Origin: Takakia lepidozioides
Taxonomy: Eukaryota > Streptophyta > Takakiopsida > Takakiales > Takakiaceae
DNA length: 64,000 bases
Direction of reading: 5' to 3'
Assembly: GCA_030704615.1 (NCBI GenBank)
Contig: CM060733.1
Coordinates: 20,894,001 to 20,958,000, forward strand
Every line of letters begins with the position of its first letter. The first letter of the stretch is position 1. A program made the position numbers and the translations under genes. The notes below the pieces were generated by a model that worked only from the letters and a program-made list of their open reading frames with translations, did no database searches and was not told the origin of the DNA. This document shows, one piece after another, positions 11,821 to 24,900 of this stretch.

Positions 11821-12667
11821 TTGGGTAGTGCACGGAGTATGCTCCAAGTTAATTCAATGTCCAATTCTTGACCTAGTAGTGTGTAGTCAATTTTTTTCCC
11901 CCCTGTGCTGGGCCGAGGTCATTTTCACTTTACTCACTGCTTAGGGTGAGAGCCGTTTCTATCAGTAGTAATAACATACAATTATGAATTTACCAATTAC
12001 TTTTACAATATTGGTCTTCACACGAGGTGTTTGCAAGGATGTGCAACCATAGTTTTAGTATCAGTGCATTTTGATGGGAAGGATCTGGAGGAGATGATTA
12101 TCTCGGTCAATGTGTACCATCCCATAGTGTATGTGAATGAGGGTTTTGGCAAGTTGAATGGACTGCCTCATAGTGTTTCGAGACTTCTGATGATCAGATT
12201 TGTTGCTGGATAACTCAAGAGACATTGAGATTGTCTTATAACTCTACAAAAATTCACGTGTTTTGATGTATTCACATCATTGGCAAAAGCCACGTACAGA
12301 TCATTGTAAAAATTGTATGTACGTCGGCAGACTCCAATTGCCTGCTGGACTCCAAATTGGAAGACCAACTACTCTTAACAGAGAGATTGCATGGAACTGA
12401 AAATATGCACAATCTCAAATGTGAACAATCACATTTTCTTACGCTTCTGTATGCCGAAGAGAATGTACAAGCCCTACCGAAACTCGTCAAAACTGCAATT
12501 TCATTGTAACAGAAAGAGCTATGTTGCAAGGCAAATGCACCGCGGTCTATTTTCTCTCGCTTTCTGGAGTAGCTTTCGGAACAATTTCGTCTAATGTCAA
12601 AGAAATTTCGTCGGCCGCAAGCATTGAGTTGAGATGTGCACAAGGATTTTGTTGACTCGCGTTGCGA

Positions 12668-13201
12668 TCAGTATTCCGATTCAATGTGCTTCATGTAGTA
12701 CGGATTTGTGACGATGGAGGGGTTGTACGATTCAAGCCTGTATGACGGGCCGTAGGGATCATGGATGTAAGAGTGGCCATATGTAGGCGTGTACTGACTG
12801 TAGGATGGTCGATACTCCGCGCCGTGGTGGAGGTAACTCTTCTCAGGTAACATGAGCTGATCCCTAGCCGCATACTGGCTGTAAGACGGGCTAGGCCAAA
12901 ACTGAGCTTTCCTCTTCACACGCCTCGCCTTCGTAAGTACCCGCAAGGGATTCACATGTCCAGACACAATCACCTTTTGCATTGGCTGGTCAGTAACAAC
13001 ACCATATACCCCCTCCAGCTCCAGGAGCTCCTCCCTCACTTTCTCCTCACATTTGAGGCAACACATCGGCACCATCAACTCAACCGAAGGAAGCAAGCTG
13101 TGAGCCGCATATGGATCAACCTCATGCGCATAAGGGAGGTAGCTGTCAGAAATCCAGGCGGGGTCGCTCTCACCGTAGAGAAACTCATTCATCATAGCCA
13201 T
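12668..13201 (-). CDS. HMA-domain protein, single exon paralogue
   Basis: This encodes a 177-residue protein with one HMA fold; MCCLKC (MxCxxC) is at residues 46-51. It shares SVELMVPMCC and KARRVKRKAQFWPS blocks, a Tyr-rich tail and the terminus NPYYMKHIESEY with the gene at 9747-10660, so the two are tandem paralogues. Its N-terminus (MAMMNEFLYG) runs straight through the position where the other gene has an intron. The start is the ATG at 13201; the frame is open further upstream without another ATG. It is shorter because the region between the N-terminus and the metal motif is reduced. The function is presumed metal binding or delivery; the substrate is unknown. Confidence 0.85.
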   Translation of the reverse strand: MAMMNEFLYGESDPAWISDSYLPYAHEVDPYAAHSLLPSVELMVPMCCLKCEEKVREELLELEGVYGVVTDQPMQKVIVSGHVNPLRVLTKARRVKRKAQFWPSPSYSQYAARDQLMLPEKSYLHHGAEYRPSYSQYTPTYGHSYIHDPYGPSYRLESYNPSIVTNPYYMKHIESEY

Positions 13202-13261
13202 AATTGGTTTGGGCGAGTCAAGATATTGTTGAAGTCCTGGGAGAATCCTCCGCACTGTCAC

Positions 13262-15970
13262 GAGAAGACAGAAATGAAAGTTCTAAAGTGCTTGCTAACT
13301 CTTTCAGAAGCAAGGTGGCCAACCCAAGAGGGACAATATCTCATAGAAAGCACTGCAGAGCGAGAGTGTGCAAGTGCGAGCAACTAGATGGAGATCTGTG
13401 AGTGCGATGTTGTGAGGCACCACGGAACACATGAACTCTTTTTAAACGAGAAAGACGGTACGGCTTGGGAGGACGCGTGGTGACCTCCATCAGCGGCAGG
13501 TGGCAACATCTTAACGGAGAGATGGAGATCCATGGCATGATCATTTGACATTACGATATCTTCTCACACTCCATATCCACAGCGCTCCTCGCCCATTTGC
13601 AGCCTGCCACGCTCCGCAACATTCAACGATATTTCCAACGGCCGCTGATCCAGCCGCCATGTGTAAATGATAGCTGATTACATGGGCATTCCGTATTCCA
13701 TACATCTAAGTTACCGACATAAACTTGAGAGGTCCCAAGACTGCAACTCCCACTCATTTGAAGCCTCAACGCTACCCAGAAACAACCATCAACGCTAGCC
13801 ACTGATGACAACATCAGCATTCACAGAATCCAAGCTTTGCTGCTTTGCGATTGCTGTAGCGATTTAGTGAAATTTGCCGAAGAGGCACGCGGCGCTGCAC
13901 TTGTGATTGTGGGCCCACGACGGCAGGTCCACAGAGAGAGAGCCGGATTGGATGTGATATTTTTGTTCTCTATTGTGGTGGGCAGAACTGAGGGAGGTGG
14001 AGATTGCAAAAGAATGGCCATGCAAACATGGGGGTCTCCCTCACACTCTGCGATTTGATCCTGTTGCATCCAACACAAGCGGTCTCTTCATTGCCAAAAT
14101 TGTGAAACTCAGTGTGCAGTCCTGCCAGTCTAGTGCATCCCTTCAAGTTTCTCTGGATGGGGCCCCTGCTTTTACAAGCTGAGGCGCAGTGCCATATCTA
14201 CAGGAGCATCCTACTTTGGATTGGCCTTCCTTCAGGGCTTTTGTCCACTCATATCAAATGCGCAAGGTGGGTACTATTGAGTTTACTTGCGCACATTCCT
14301 GTCATAGTCTTCCCTGCAGCGTTTTTTAATATGGACGGTTTCCTTGCTTTTGTTGAGTTGTATAATGAACCAGTCCTGCATTTTTGTCTGTTGGGTGCCA
14401 GTTCGGATTGGACACATAATACAACATGAAGCTGAGGAAGTTGTTTGATGATTGTCAGGTGCTTGTAACTGAATCTTGGGCTCAAAAGAAGGATGGGTTG
14501 TGGGAGTGGGTGTCATTTCTTACCACTCTAATTAGTCTTCCAGGCATGAGGCATGTCTTTGACATACTTGTGGTCCTGTTGGGCTGTGAGAACGTGTGTG
14601 ATTCTTTCAACCATGCAGCATCCCAGCACACTGCAACTGTACTTAACAGTTCCCATCAGTGGCAAAGCTCAAGCCCAGCTCCCATCCGACAACCTCAAGT
14701 TAGATCCTTGAAGAGGAATTTTTGGAGCTTACTTTTTAATGATGATGGGCGAGACATCTGTAGGCAAGTTGAAATCATTCAATCTGGAAGCACCCAGGCA
14801 CCAACTTTACACTGAGGGGTGGCATACGTTCAAGTCAGAGAAACCCCACTAAGTCAAGCACTAGTGCTGGGCATCCACGTTCACACATCTCAAAGCCGAC
14901 TGATAGTGGAATGTGGATGGAGATGATAGTTGAAGGGTGACAGTCATCTGTATGAAGTTATGACCCTGCAAAAAAGTTCCTCACCCACACCCAGTTTGGA
15001 GGGTATGCCAGCTGCTCCAAAACATTTCTTGAAAACTTTCCTGGAAATGCTGGTATCAGTGGTTGAAACCCACTTCTGAATGCGGAGGCAGTGATGCTGG
15101 TAACAGTTAGCAATCATATCAAAGAAGACAATACGTGGTGATACATGGTGAAATCTGGAGCCAATCCTATCTCTTGGCAACACGTTCAACACAATCAGCT
15201 GTTCTCCAGTATGTTTTCCCTGTAATGTATGCTACCCTTTCCATAAGAGGAAAAATCATTTGATGTGTCCAATTACAACACATCATTCTGCGTAGTGGCC
15301 AATATCTTAGAGGCCGGCAGTCCCCGAAGTCCCTGAAGTGATCTGAAAGGGAACCCAAAAATGTTCAACTCAAGGACTTTAGTCTGTTGCACCACAAATA
15401 CGCATAGGTCTTTCTATCCCTCACATTTGAGTTTTCATGACCAGTGGATAGTGGAGGATCCAAATGTTGTCAATGGGACACTGAATGTATAGATTGCAGG
15501 TGCAGACTAGTCTATTTCCAACAACAACACAGAAATGACTACAAGGGACTGTTGGGAGACAGAAGATAATGTGGAAAATGGAAGGAGGGTCATAGTTAAG
15601 TTGATCATGACAGACGCTCATAGGGTACATTCAGCTGTGTTGCACGCGTGCACTGTTCTGTCCACAAGTTTGCCGCCTTTTCCACATGCCTGTATGCAAC
15701 GGCACATGTTTTATCAAGAACCTTCTCTACGGTCCTTTGACTTTCCTCCCACCTTTCTTTCCCACTCACCAGTCTCTTTGGGAATTTTCTTTCAGTCCGA
15801 TAAGCACTTCAGGCTTCCAGTGAATGCAATAACCTGTCCTTTCTTACTACTCGTCTCATGTTCCATGAAACCAGGTTTCGCAAGCATGGTTATCCTTTCA
15901 GACATACAGAGAGCCTACAAAGACCTGTCTTCTCTTCCTGGCCCCGAACTTCCATAAGGTTACAGGTGTT
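13262..15970. other. Long spacer between HMA array and cyclase gene
   Basis: The left edge holds the 5' region of the 12668-13201 gene, and the right edge the 3' UTR of the cyclase gene. The plus-strand frame at 14426-14815 (129 codons) has no recognisable domain. I see no repeat or RNA gene in this stretch. Confidence 0.4.
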
Positions 15971-18900
15971 TCACTTTTTGCAGTATTTCATCTGGGGTTG
16001 TTTCTCTGGTCTTAAGCAGTTACGCTTCTTCACATGCACTAAAAATCCGGTCACTGTTTCAGCCTCACAACAATCGTTTTCCTGGGCTCTTTGAAGAGAA
16101 GATTTGGCAACAGACAATGCAGGAGATTTGCAGGAAGCTTTGCCCTCCAAGAGTCGAAGCAGGGTTCTAAGGATTGCACTTAAGCTCTCAAACAATCCTC
16201 ACTAGCAAAATGCAGAGAGCTCCTTACATCATTCCAAACTCACACGCAGATACTGCTGCTGCCTTGAATTCCACAGATGCTACCTTAACATTCCCTCTTG
16301 CAAAGGCAAGGCGAGCTTTGAATAACTTGTAATACACCCATCCAATCTCTGTATACCATGCAGTTACACCCGGTCAGAATTTCGTCTCTCTGAAATAGGG
16401 CTCAAACATCTGGCAAATGCATATATGGAGCATGTCATACAACCATGGTCAACATAAGAGGAAAAAGGCAAATCAAAACCAGAAACCCCATGGCAACTAA
16501 AAGGGAATGTTTGCTTAAACTCTTTATCAGTAACCTGGCTTATGATTAGCTTTGATTACTGCATAAACAACGAATTCAAAAAAGTCAAGGCTTACTATTG
16601 CCACAACCGATCAGGCTACCATGTTTTAAGTTGTTAGCAGTGTGCACCGTGACATATGCTGAGATGAAACAAAAGGCAACATCAAATTCAGGGAAGAAAT
16701 GAATCCCTTCTTCAGTGGGAGCCTCAAACCTATTCGGGCTGATACCAATTTCAGTCGATCAAGGAGAAGTTCAACAACTCGTTCCCTCTCTCTATTTGGT
16801 GGATCCAACAGCGTCTGGGTCCCCACAGACAGCAGAAAGAGCTCAATGGCCGAAGCTAAAGCCATTGGAAACACTGGAGTCAGGGGAGTAATGTTGATCA
16901 GCTGTGGTAGCAACATGGTTGCTTCTTGAATAACCTTCTCCCTCAACTGTATATGCAGTGAAGCTTCCCATCCCACGGCTCTCACCTGACCATTCGTACA
17001 AAGTGTCTGCTAAGACTATACATCCATTTGTTTGTCAATCTGTCTCCTCTTTTACTGATCTAATGCAGTTTCTTTTTGTTGGTGTGAAAGCAGTGTGGGA
17101 AGGATAAGGGAAAAACCCCAGAATTGTGCCTTCATGTACACACTCCATACACACAAAAATGAACTGTTAAACGGCAGGTGTAAAAAACAGATTTCGTAGG
17201 GCAGTTCCACTGCAGCTTTCTGTCTCTTTTTGTGCTTTGGATGCCCAACAATCTAGAAGGTATGCAAGCTTTATGAGCTTCTTTGAGATTTTTTGCTGCT
17301 GCTAAGGCAGCCTGAGATTTTGTTGAACACTTGCTTTTAAAGTAGCATTTTTTCAGCCTTCACCCACTTTGTGTGTCGGATTTCTTACGGTGCGCCATTG
17401 TTTGATTTTAGGGATGGTGCATATTTACTGGTCTACTACCATTATTGCTTTTCTCTCCAAAATTCCTTTTTGAAGTAGCATCAAACATGAATCAGATCCA
17501 GTGCCGTCCTTCATCCAAACCTTATCTCAACTGTCCAAATTTGACACAATAGAAAGGTGGTTCAGTAAAATGGTTTCTCTAAGGATAAACAACAAAGGAA
17601 GAATTTGAGAGACCGGTGACATTGTGTGTGACAAGCAAGAGCTCAATACTGACCTGCAAAGCCATTGAAGGGATTGAACAATGACTGGTGTCGAGTTGAG
17701 CTAAGTTATCTACAGCCTCCTGGTAGTGTCCCATACCGCTCAAGCTCGCTATCATCAAGAAAAGAGCCCAAACTCGCAGCTGTGGGTGATCTTTGCGAGC
17801 TGCAAGTAGTCTGAAGCCCTCTACGTGGCAAGCTTCAAAGTCACCCTGGTCAACCAAGCAATGGCATCAAAGGACCAAATAGTGTGAAATATTAAAACAA
17901 GGGCTCTCCACACATGCCTACTAATCACCAATTGTCTGATGCCCTAAACCTTTAGCACCCACTGGGTGAAAACGTGGTATTATCATCTAAGATTGCTGTA
18001 AGCTGCACACCTGATACAAATGGCCAATGGCCTTCAAGCAGTGGCATAGATCCATCTCTTTTTGCCCATGGCTGGCCTCATACACCCTTATTGCCTGTGC
18101 TGCATGAGATGCAGCCTTTGACCACTGGCCTGAACAAATATCATACAAACAACTGTTAGCGTGTCTATTTTTCTGTCACTATACCTTCCCCAGCCTTCCA
18201 GAGTCCTCGTGTAGAAGTGGGGCATGAGACTCCAGAGTGCAAGAGAACTATTGAGTATATATCTGTCCTCCAGACAATAGGTCTACATCCTTGTTGGCAT
18301 ACAAGTCAAGTTTATCCACAATGGATTATTGCATCATTGGGGATGATGTACGTTATGACCAAACTTTATCTTAACTTTTCCAAAGAAACCAATTTACCTG
18401 TGGATGTCATAAAGTTTCTCTTCACTCCAGTACCTTTAAAGTGCCATTTCATTTCATTTCATTTCTTTATTTGATGTTTCTTTTTTTCTTGTAATTCTGC
18501 TTGGTGCCTTTGGCCCCTTGGAGGTTATGAAGTTTGTGCATTCCCTTGTTACTTTGTCTTTCTCACAATCTGGTGCATGGACAACGGCCCTGGCTACGGG
18601 AAGCAAAGTGTAATAAGCACATCTATGTCTGCCTGCAGGCCTGGTTCTCCACCTCTGTAATTATAGCCCTCCTTAACTATGCCTCACCCTGCTTCCTGTC
18701 CTCTTCACCCACAGCTTGCCAATAGATTACAGACACAGTACCGTGCAATAAGTAGACAGATGCAAGGTTGTAATGGATATCCCCAGCTTGCACTGGAATG
18801 TGTAGAGACTCCACTTGGTGTGCCAAAAGCTGCAGACAAACTCTCATGTGCTGCTTGGCCCTCCATGTATTGTCTGCCACTAAGGCCAGCAAAGAATGTG

Positions 18901-21900
18901 CCCTTGCGACTTCTAAAAAAAGTTCCTTGCCTGCCTTTTCAGCGACAGAGAGACAACGCCGGCCTATAACCCTTGCCACTTGAAGGTCCTCCTGTGTATT
19001 CTTTGCACCACATGATAATCAGCCAAAGTAATTTGATCACATGAAATCTGGTTTGCGAATGGCACAAACAATAAGTAGGGTTCATAAGGCTAAAAAAATC
19101 TGAGAAACCTCCAGATATTATCTCAACGTAGAGGATGTGCATTGACTTGCCTTGTTGTTTATGGGGAATGAGACCTTCTGACAGATGGTGAGCTACATCT
19201 AGACAGATATTCAGCTCAAAGAAGTATTACTGGTTGGTGGTCCAAAAGCAATTCATTGATGCTGGGAGGCCAAAGAAAGTGATAAGAGGTGTCCTAAGTC
19301 CTGGAAGGAGATTCATTCTCGAGAGTGAAACTAGTCAAAGGTAAGAGATGCACCCGTTGAGTTTCCTAGAGTCACAGGCTGCTCCAGACTCCACCTGATC
19401 TATTCCCTTTTTTTCCGGTTACTTGCGTTGTGTCTTTGTTTCCCATGAAGAAAATGAAAAAATAGCTGAAACAACCTTTAGTTTGCAAAGTGGGCCATGA
19501 TCACCATTTACGGCTCCTGGCATCTTCAGAGAATGCAAAAGAGAAACCAATAATAGATGTTGCCTGTGACAGTACAAAGAACATGGATGTATAGCTTCCT
19601 TATAATTGTACATGGGCACCCTTGAAGAGACCAGAGAAGTGGTCTATCAAGCAAACTATGAGACTCCAGCACCTATGAGTTCTGGTTATATGTATTCTGT
19701 TGGAAAACCACTAGCATGTGGTCGGGCTAGGGATTGAACCTAGGACCTCCCCCATTCCGGTGGGGTGCTCTACCACTGAGCTACCCGTCCAGTTCTATTC
19801 TCAGAGTGTCGTGCAAGGGCTATAGCCTTGACACCTCCAACACTCCCCCTCAAGGCATAGTCCTTATAGCTGATGCCCACCCATTCTGACCACCGCCCCA
19901 ACCTTGGCTCTGATACCAAGTTGGAAAACCACTAGCATGTGGTCGGGCTAGGGATTGAACCTAGGACCTCCCCCATTCCGGTGGGGTGCTCTACCACTGA
20001 GCTACCCGTCCAGTTCTATTCTCAGAGTGTCATGTAAGGGCTATAGCCTTGACACCTCCGACATATTCTGTATCCCATGATCGTGGTTTGGATTCTGTGT
20101 GTCTTCGATTGTTGTCACACAAAGAAGACTCGTTTTACACAAGAGAGGGTTTCCTTCCCCTCTGGTTCCCCCTTGGACATAATCTTCAATTTCTTCTTAC
20201 AGTCAGGGTGGCAGCTTTGAGGACCAAAATACCTACCTCTATGAGGTACTTCTTGGTTGGGCTTTGTTCGATGATTACTGAAGACATAGTTTTTCTTGTT
20301 GTTCTACTTGTCCCATGAGCCCTTGGGGTCCCCCTGTCGACATTATAATATTTCAGAAAATGACGAGACAAGGGAAGTGAGAAAGACCATTTACCTTGAG
20401 GATTGCAAGGCTTGCAAGCTGGATCAATGCTTCACATCGGAAGGCCTTCTCTGGTCCATGTTCACCACATACCGAAACATAACCTTTCCTCCAAAGCATG
20501 ATTACTTGATGTACAGATTCCCGCAGAAAGAGCCCTAGCCCACAATTGCTGCACCAAAAACCGCTGTACCACCTAGGCAAGGGATCGGCGGGAAGGCTTT
20601 CCCCAATAATTTTAAGTGCCAATATTGTGTGCTGCCAGCCACTCTCAATGTTCCCAATCGCAACATAAGCTCTAGCCAAGTATTGGTGCCAGGTGGCAAC
20701 TCGCATGGGGTTGATGTGATCTCGGACAATGGTTCCAAGAGAAATAGCATTTTGGTAGTAATGGATAGCAGTCTCATACTGCCCAAACTCGAGCAGGGAA
20801 GTTGAAGCCTGAAACAAAGATCAAACTGCATTTTCTTAAAAGACCCCAAATTAAGAGCAAATGCCTTCATAACTACACATCTATTTCCATTGCGTCACGC
20901 CACAGTAGGTTTCAAGCCATTGGACAAAAGTGAAATTTTGAAATACAATGTGAGGCTGGAATGTCTGCATATAATGTGCCACAAAAACTTTCAGGCCATT
21001 GCCCAAAAGTCTTTGGAGTTTAGAAGTTAATAGTGTAGCCTTAGTTCTCCGTGATCAACTGACCAATTTGAAAAGACGAGATTTTTTGTTTGTGACACTA
21101 TAGAGATGAAAGATGGAATCAATTGTGGTATGTGTTGATCCAAATTACTTTCTCCAATAGTATTAGAGATATACTTGAGCTGGAAACATGGCATCTGTTA
21201 GGCTGGAAAGAGTGTGTCAAATTAGTACTCCAGCTAACAGAGCTTTGTCCCTCAATGTAAGACATGTTCTGTTGACAATCAGATTAACATTCAGATCCTT
21301 GTTTGTTCACGAGTTTCTGATTCTTTCAATTTTGAGTTTGCTCAGTTTGGTAACTGCACTCCAAATCTATGATGGTGAGAGAAGTGAAGACTCTCTGTCT
21401 TGTGTTATTCAAGATTGATCATGCCCCAGACCTTCACCAAAAACTAGAGGAAAGAGGGAAGTAACGCACAGCTTTCTCCCAGTGGTCAATGGCGATAGCA
21501 GCAAGACCTATCTCTATTTCCTCCACATCCTTGCAAGCCATAGTACAGTGGTGGGCAACACTCACACAGCGCATGCCACTAGTCCCTTTACTGAGCAGCT
21601 CTTTGGCCAGGTCAGCATGAATGCTGCGGCGCTGCTTGAAAGGTAGCACCTCATATGCCACGTCGCGGATCACCTGCTATACATACGTTACTCAGTCATC
21701 TCAGAAACTTCACTAACCACCAAGCAGATTTGGTAAAGGAGAAACAGCGATGATAGTACACAGATGAGGGAGAAAGCTGATCACCAGAAATTACGATTCC
21801 GCTAGAGCTTCTATTCATAGTTTTGTAGTGCAAACAGGGCTATATTGTGGGGCTACCTAGGTTTCATCACTTTAAAGCCTCATCTCACATCACTTTAAAA

Positions 21901-24900
21901 ACAACAATATGGTGCAATTCAATGGTGAGAATTGAAGGTAAGTACCAAGTTTGAGAAGGAATAGAACCCTTCTGGGTCAGTGGGCCAATGTGTAAGGAAA
22001 TTAAGTTTGTCCAGATTCTGCAGTCCAGCCTGTAGCTGCTGCTTGCTCATGCGTGTAGTATTATCCCTGTATATTCAACATGGGTTCCATCAATGTACTT
22101 TCCCCATCAAATCTTTGGGCTTCTACCCGTGTCCATTGGGCCTTATGGGCGTTGCACAGACATAATGAGATGTTTTTTCCTTCTATTCTATGCACTACAA
22201 GCCCTTGCCAAAAGGAAGGAGGAAGCCACCATAGATGCAATTGCGAGTCAAAACAGAATGGGCGTCAAAATGCACACCTGTGAAGCTGTTGGTTAACAAC
22301 AACCAACAGCGGGTCAACTGAAAATTTAAGGCCCATAACACTTGCCACCTGGAGCACACAGTCTCAGATTGAAGCTGCAGCATAATGACAAGGTAGTTTT
22401 AACAATTGCCTTTTGCTGTGAAAATAACCGTCTAGCTATGAATCACCAGCTTGGTTGAATTCCAAACATTCAGTTGCAAATCTGTTAACAGCAGTTCCAG
22501 AAATTGGGATTGAGATACCTCACAGCCTAGCTCGACTCCCCTGTTGCCAGTGGATGGGTTTCATGTTCAAGGAAACTCACCTTAAGAATCAGTGCTTGGG
22601 CCGGTTCCAAAAGGTCAATACGAGATGTGACTAGAGCATCCATGGAATGTGAAAAGCTGAACTTGTCGAGATCGAAAATGCAGTTTGATGATGCTTCGCA
22701 TGCCTCCAGCATACTTTTCGAGTTGATGTTCATGTCAATTAAAGCACTTGCCATTTGCTCAGCAAATAGAGGATGCCCCTGCAAACACAGAAACAAAAGA
22801 GAATGGTTCCAATGAAAGAGCAACCTGTGACTTTTTTGTATTGCAAGTTGAAGGTCTTTCACCTGACTAAACCATACAAAGAATTCCATTTTATGCTGGT
22901 CTGGCAGGATCGCACATCCACCTTGCAACCAGCAAGAATGTAATTGGTGCCCTACATAAAGTAAAGCCATGGAGGGCACCCAAACATTGTAAGCAACAAA
23001 ATTTGGTCCATTTAACCAAACCCTCAGATTAGATGGTTAACATGACTATCACATTGTTTGGTCACTAATCCCTGCCAGCTAGCTTCTTTGTCAGATACAA
23101 ACTGACAGCATTCAACATCCGTAAGGAAGAGATGTAAGAGTGAAACTCAAAGGCAGTGGCTTTTCATACTTGCTGGCTTTGGTTTTCACAAATATGTTTC
23201 AATGTAATGTTGAGTTAGGTGACACCATTTCATGAATTTGAGATACGCCTTCTGCAATGCTTGTTGAACAATACTTCTCAAAGATTACCCAGCCTTGCAA
23301 ATCCCAAATGCTCTTTCAAAATGAAAATCTGAAAGTGTAATGCAGAGAGCTGCCACGCTGTAGCTCATTGACACAACAGGAAGTTGCCAGCATCCATGTG
23401 CACAATGTAGGTGATATGTTAAGCATGGTCATGGTTTACTTTTGTAGGTCATATATCGAGGAAAGTCCTCTACAACCTTGTATCAGAACTGTTACCAAGT
23501 TGCACTCTTCATTTGTGGCATACGTACATGTGTCCTAACGAAGATGGCCTCAAGTATCTTGTCAGGAATTTCTGTTGAAGCTTGTAACGAGAACCTGATC
23601 TTTTGACGAACCAGCTCTTGTGTGGCAATTTCACTCAGCTCCCTGTTTTAAGCAAGTGGAAGTTAGGTGAGAATACTGTTCCTCTCTAGAAAAGATCAGT
23701 TGAAACTCAACAGGTTTTCGTTGATGAAATTATAATCTAAAAAGTCTCTGGAACTATCAATCACAAGCTCAGCAGACAGAGAAATAGCAGCCAGAGAGTC
23801 AACTAACTGCTGCCTGATGAGGGAAGTGTGGCCAGGCTCACCCGCTCCAATGGAAGTAAGAGCCAAACTAAGATGAGTAGAAACTCTAGTCTCTACACAC
23901 CAGCACCAACCAAATGTCCTAGGAACTCAGCTCAATCGAGATCCCAACATGCAAGAAATTCAAGCTGCCATGATCCAGATCAAAACCCGGCACCAGCAGA
24001 TCACAATCTGATTCAATCCTACCAATGGGACATCTTTCCTTATCTCTCCAAATTCAAGCTGCCATGATCCAGATCAAAACCCGGCACCAGCAGACCACAG
24101 TCTGATTCATCCTACCAATGGACATCTTTCCTTATCTCTCCATCTCTGCTCACTCTTGCAAAGGACTTGCCTGAGATGAATCATCAGAGTGCTATCAGTC
24201 TGAATAAGGGCAGTGTACTCCTTGGGTGCATGGCACCCAAAGGGCCGGCATGCAGCCACTACCAGAATGCCACGTTCATGCTTGTTGGTGACTCCCTTCA
24301 GAACACCCCATGATGGCTTGTCGAGAAGCTGCCATGTGTTTTGTCAAGGACAATTGACGAGAGTTCACTTCAATGGATACCTGCTTATACAAACATTGCT
24401 TCTCCTTGGACTTACCTGCAAGTGTAACTAGGGAATGGAGAAAAGGATACATGAGCATCCTCCACAAAAATTATGCATGGCTTTGAAACAAGTGATAGTA
24501 AAAGCTCCTGAATAAGCCGCCCTATCCGTTGGACCCGAACATCCGCCGAAGCCCTCTTGCTATCAGACACCTTTTTGGTCTCTTCCTTTTGTTTCCAAGA
24601 CTCGGTTAAGTTTCTTCTGGAATCACCTTGTCTGTCTTTGGAAGAAAAATCCTCTGTTGAATGCGGCCTCTCGCCGTGGTTATCTAGTGAAACAGATCCT
24701 ATTCTTTCTTCCAATTCTTGAACTGCAGGCAGCTACAGATTTACATCAGTACCTGCCAATCAGACTGGAGCTCTCACTTGAATTTCCCCATTTGCCTGCT
24801 GAATCATCCACAATGGTAGGAACCGTGACAGGTCCCCTGCAGATATCTATTCTAGAATGTTCAATTGGATAAGGTAACGCAAAAAGGAAGGTAAGTCCAT

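Larger units (their letters stand above)
10661..12667. other. Spacer between the two intact HMA genes
   Basis: It contains the 5' region and TATA box of the 9747-10660 gene on its left side, a minisatellite at 11595-11820, and probably the 3' UTR of the 12668-13201 gene at its right edge. I see no further gene in it. Confidence 0.45.
19698..20063 (-). mobile_element. Complete TRIM retrotransposon with tRNA-like LTRs
   Basis: Two 145-bp direct repeats (19698-19842 and 19919-20063) flank a 76-bp interior. Repeat ends are TGTTGG...CCAACA apart from one base change at each inner or outer edge. On the minus strand the interior starts with TGGTATCAGAGCC, the usual primer site for initiator tRNA-Met, and ends with the purine tract TTGAGGGGGAG. 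The 5-bp TATTC occurs immediately outside both ends (19693-19697 and 20064-20068), a perfect target-site duplication. The LTRs differ at about four positions. The element encodes no protein and lies in the cyclase intron between 20394 and 18992, in the gene's orientation. Confidence 0.92.
15971..20808 (-). other. TPR-like C-terminal region of the cyclase
   Basis: Helical repeat exons follow the ATPase: FGQYETAIHYYQNAISLG, VIGRRCLSVAEKAGKELFLE, WSKAASHAAQAIRVYEASHG, YQEAVDNLAQLD and a last exon ending at 15971. They resemble the TPR-like tail of ADCY10, which is thought to bind partners. The final two exons are the least certain part of the model. Confidence 0.7.

Noticed and set aside
14426-14815. 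129-codon plus-strand gene
   Set aside because: No recognisable domain, splice partner or family similarity.
19720-19790. Functional tRNA gene
   Set aside because: It has C at position 33, an acceptor mismatch and an imperfect anticodon stem, and lies inside a duplicated LTR. It is tRNA-like, not a standard gene.
19698-20063. Tandem SINE pair
   Set aside because: The TG...CA ends, tRNA-Met primer site, purine tract and matching 5-bp flanks fit an LTR element better than two SINEs.
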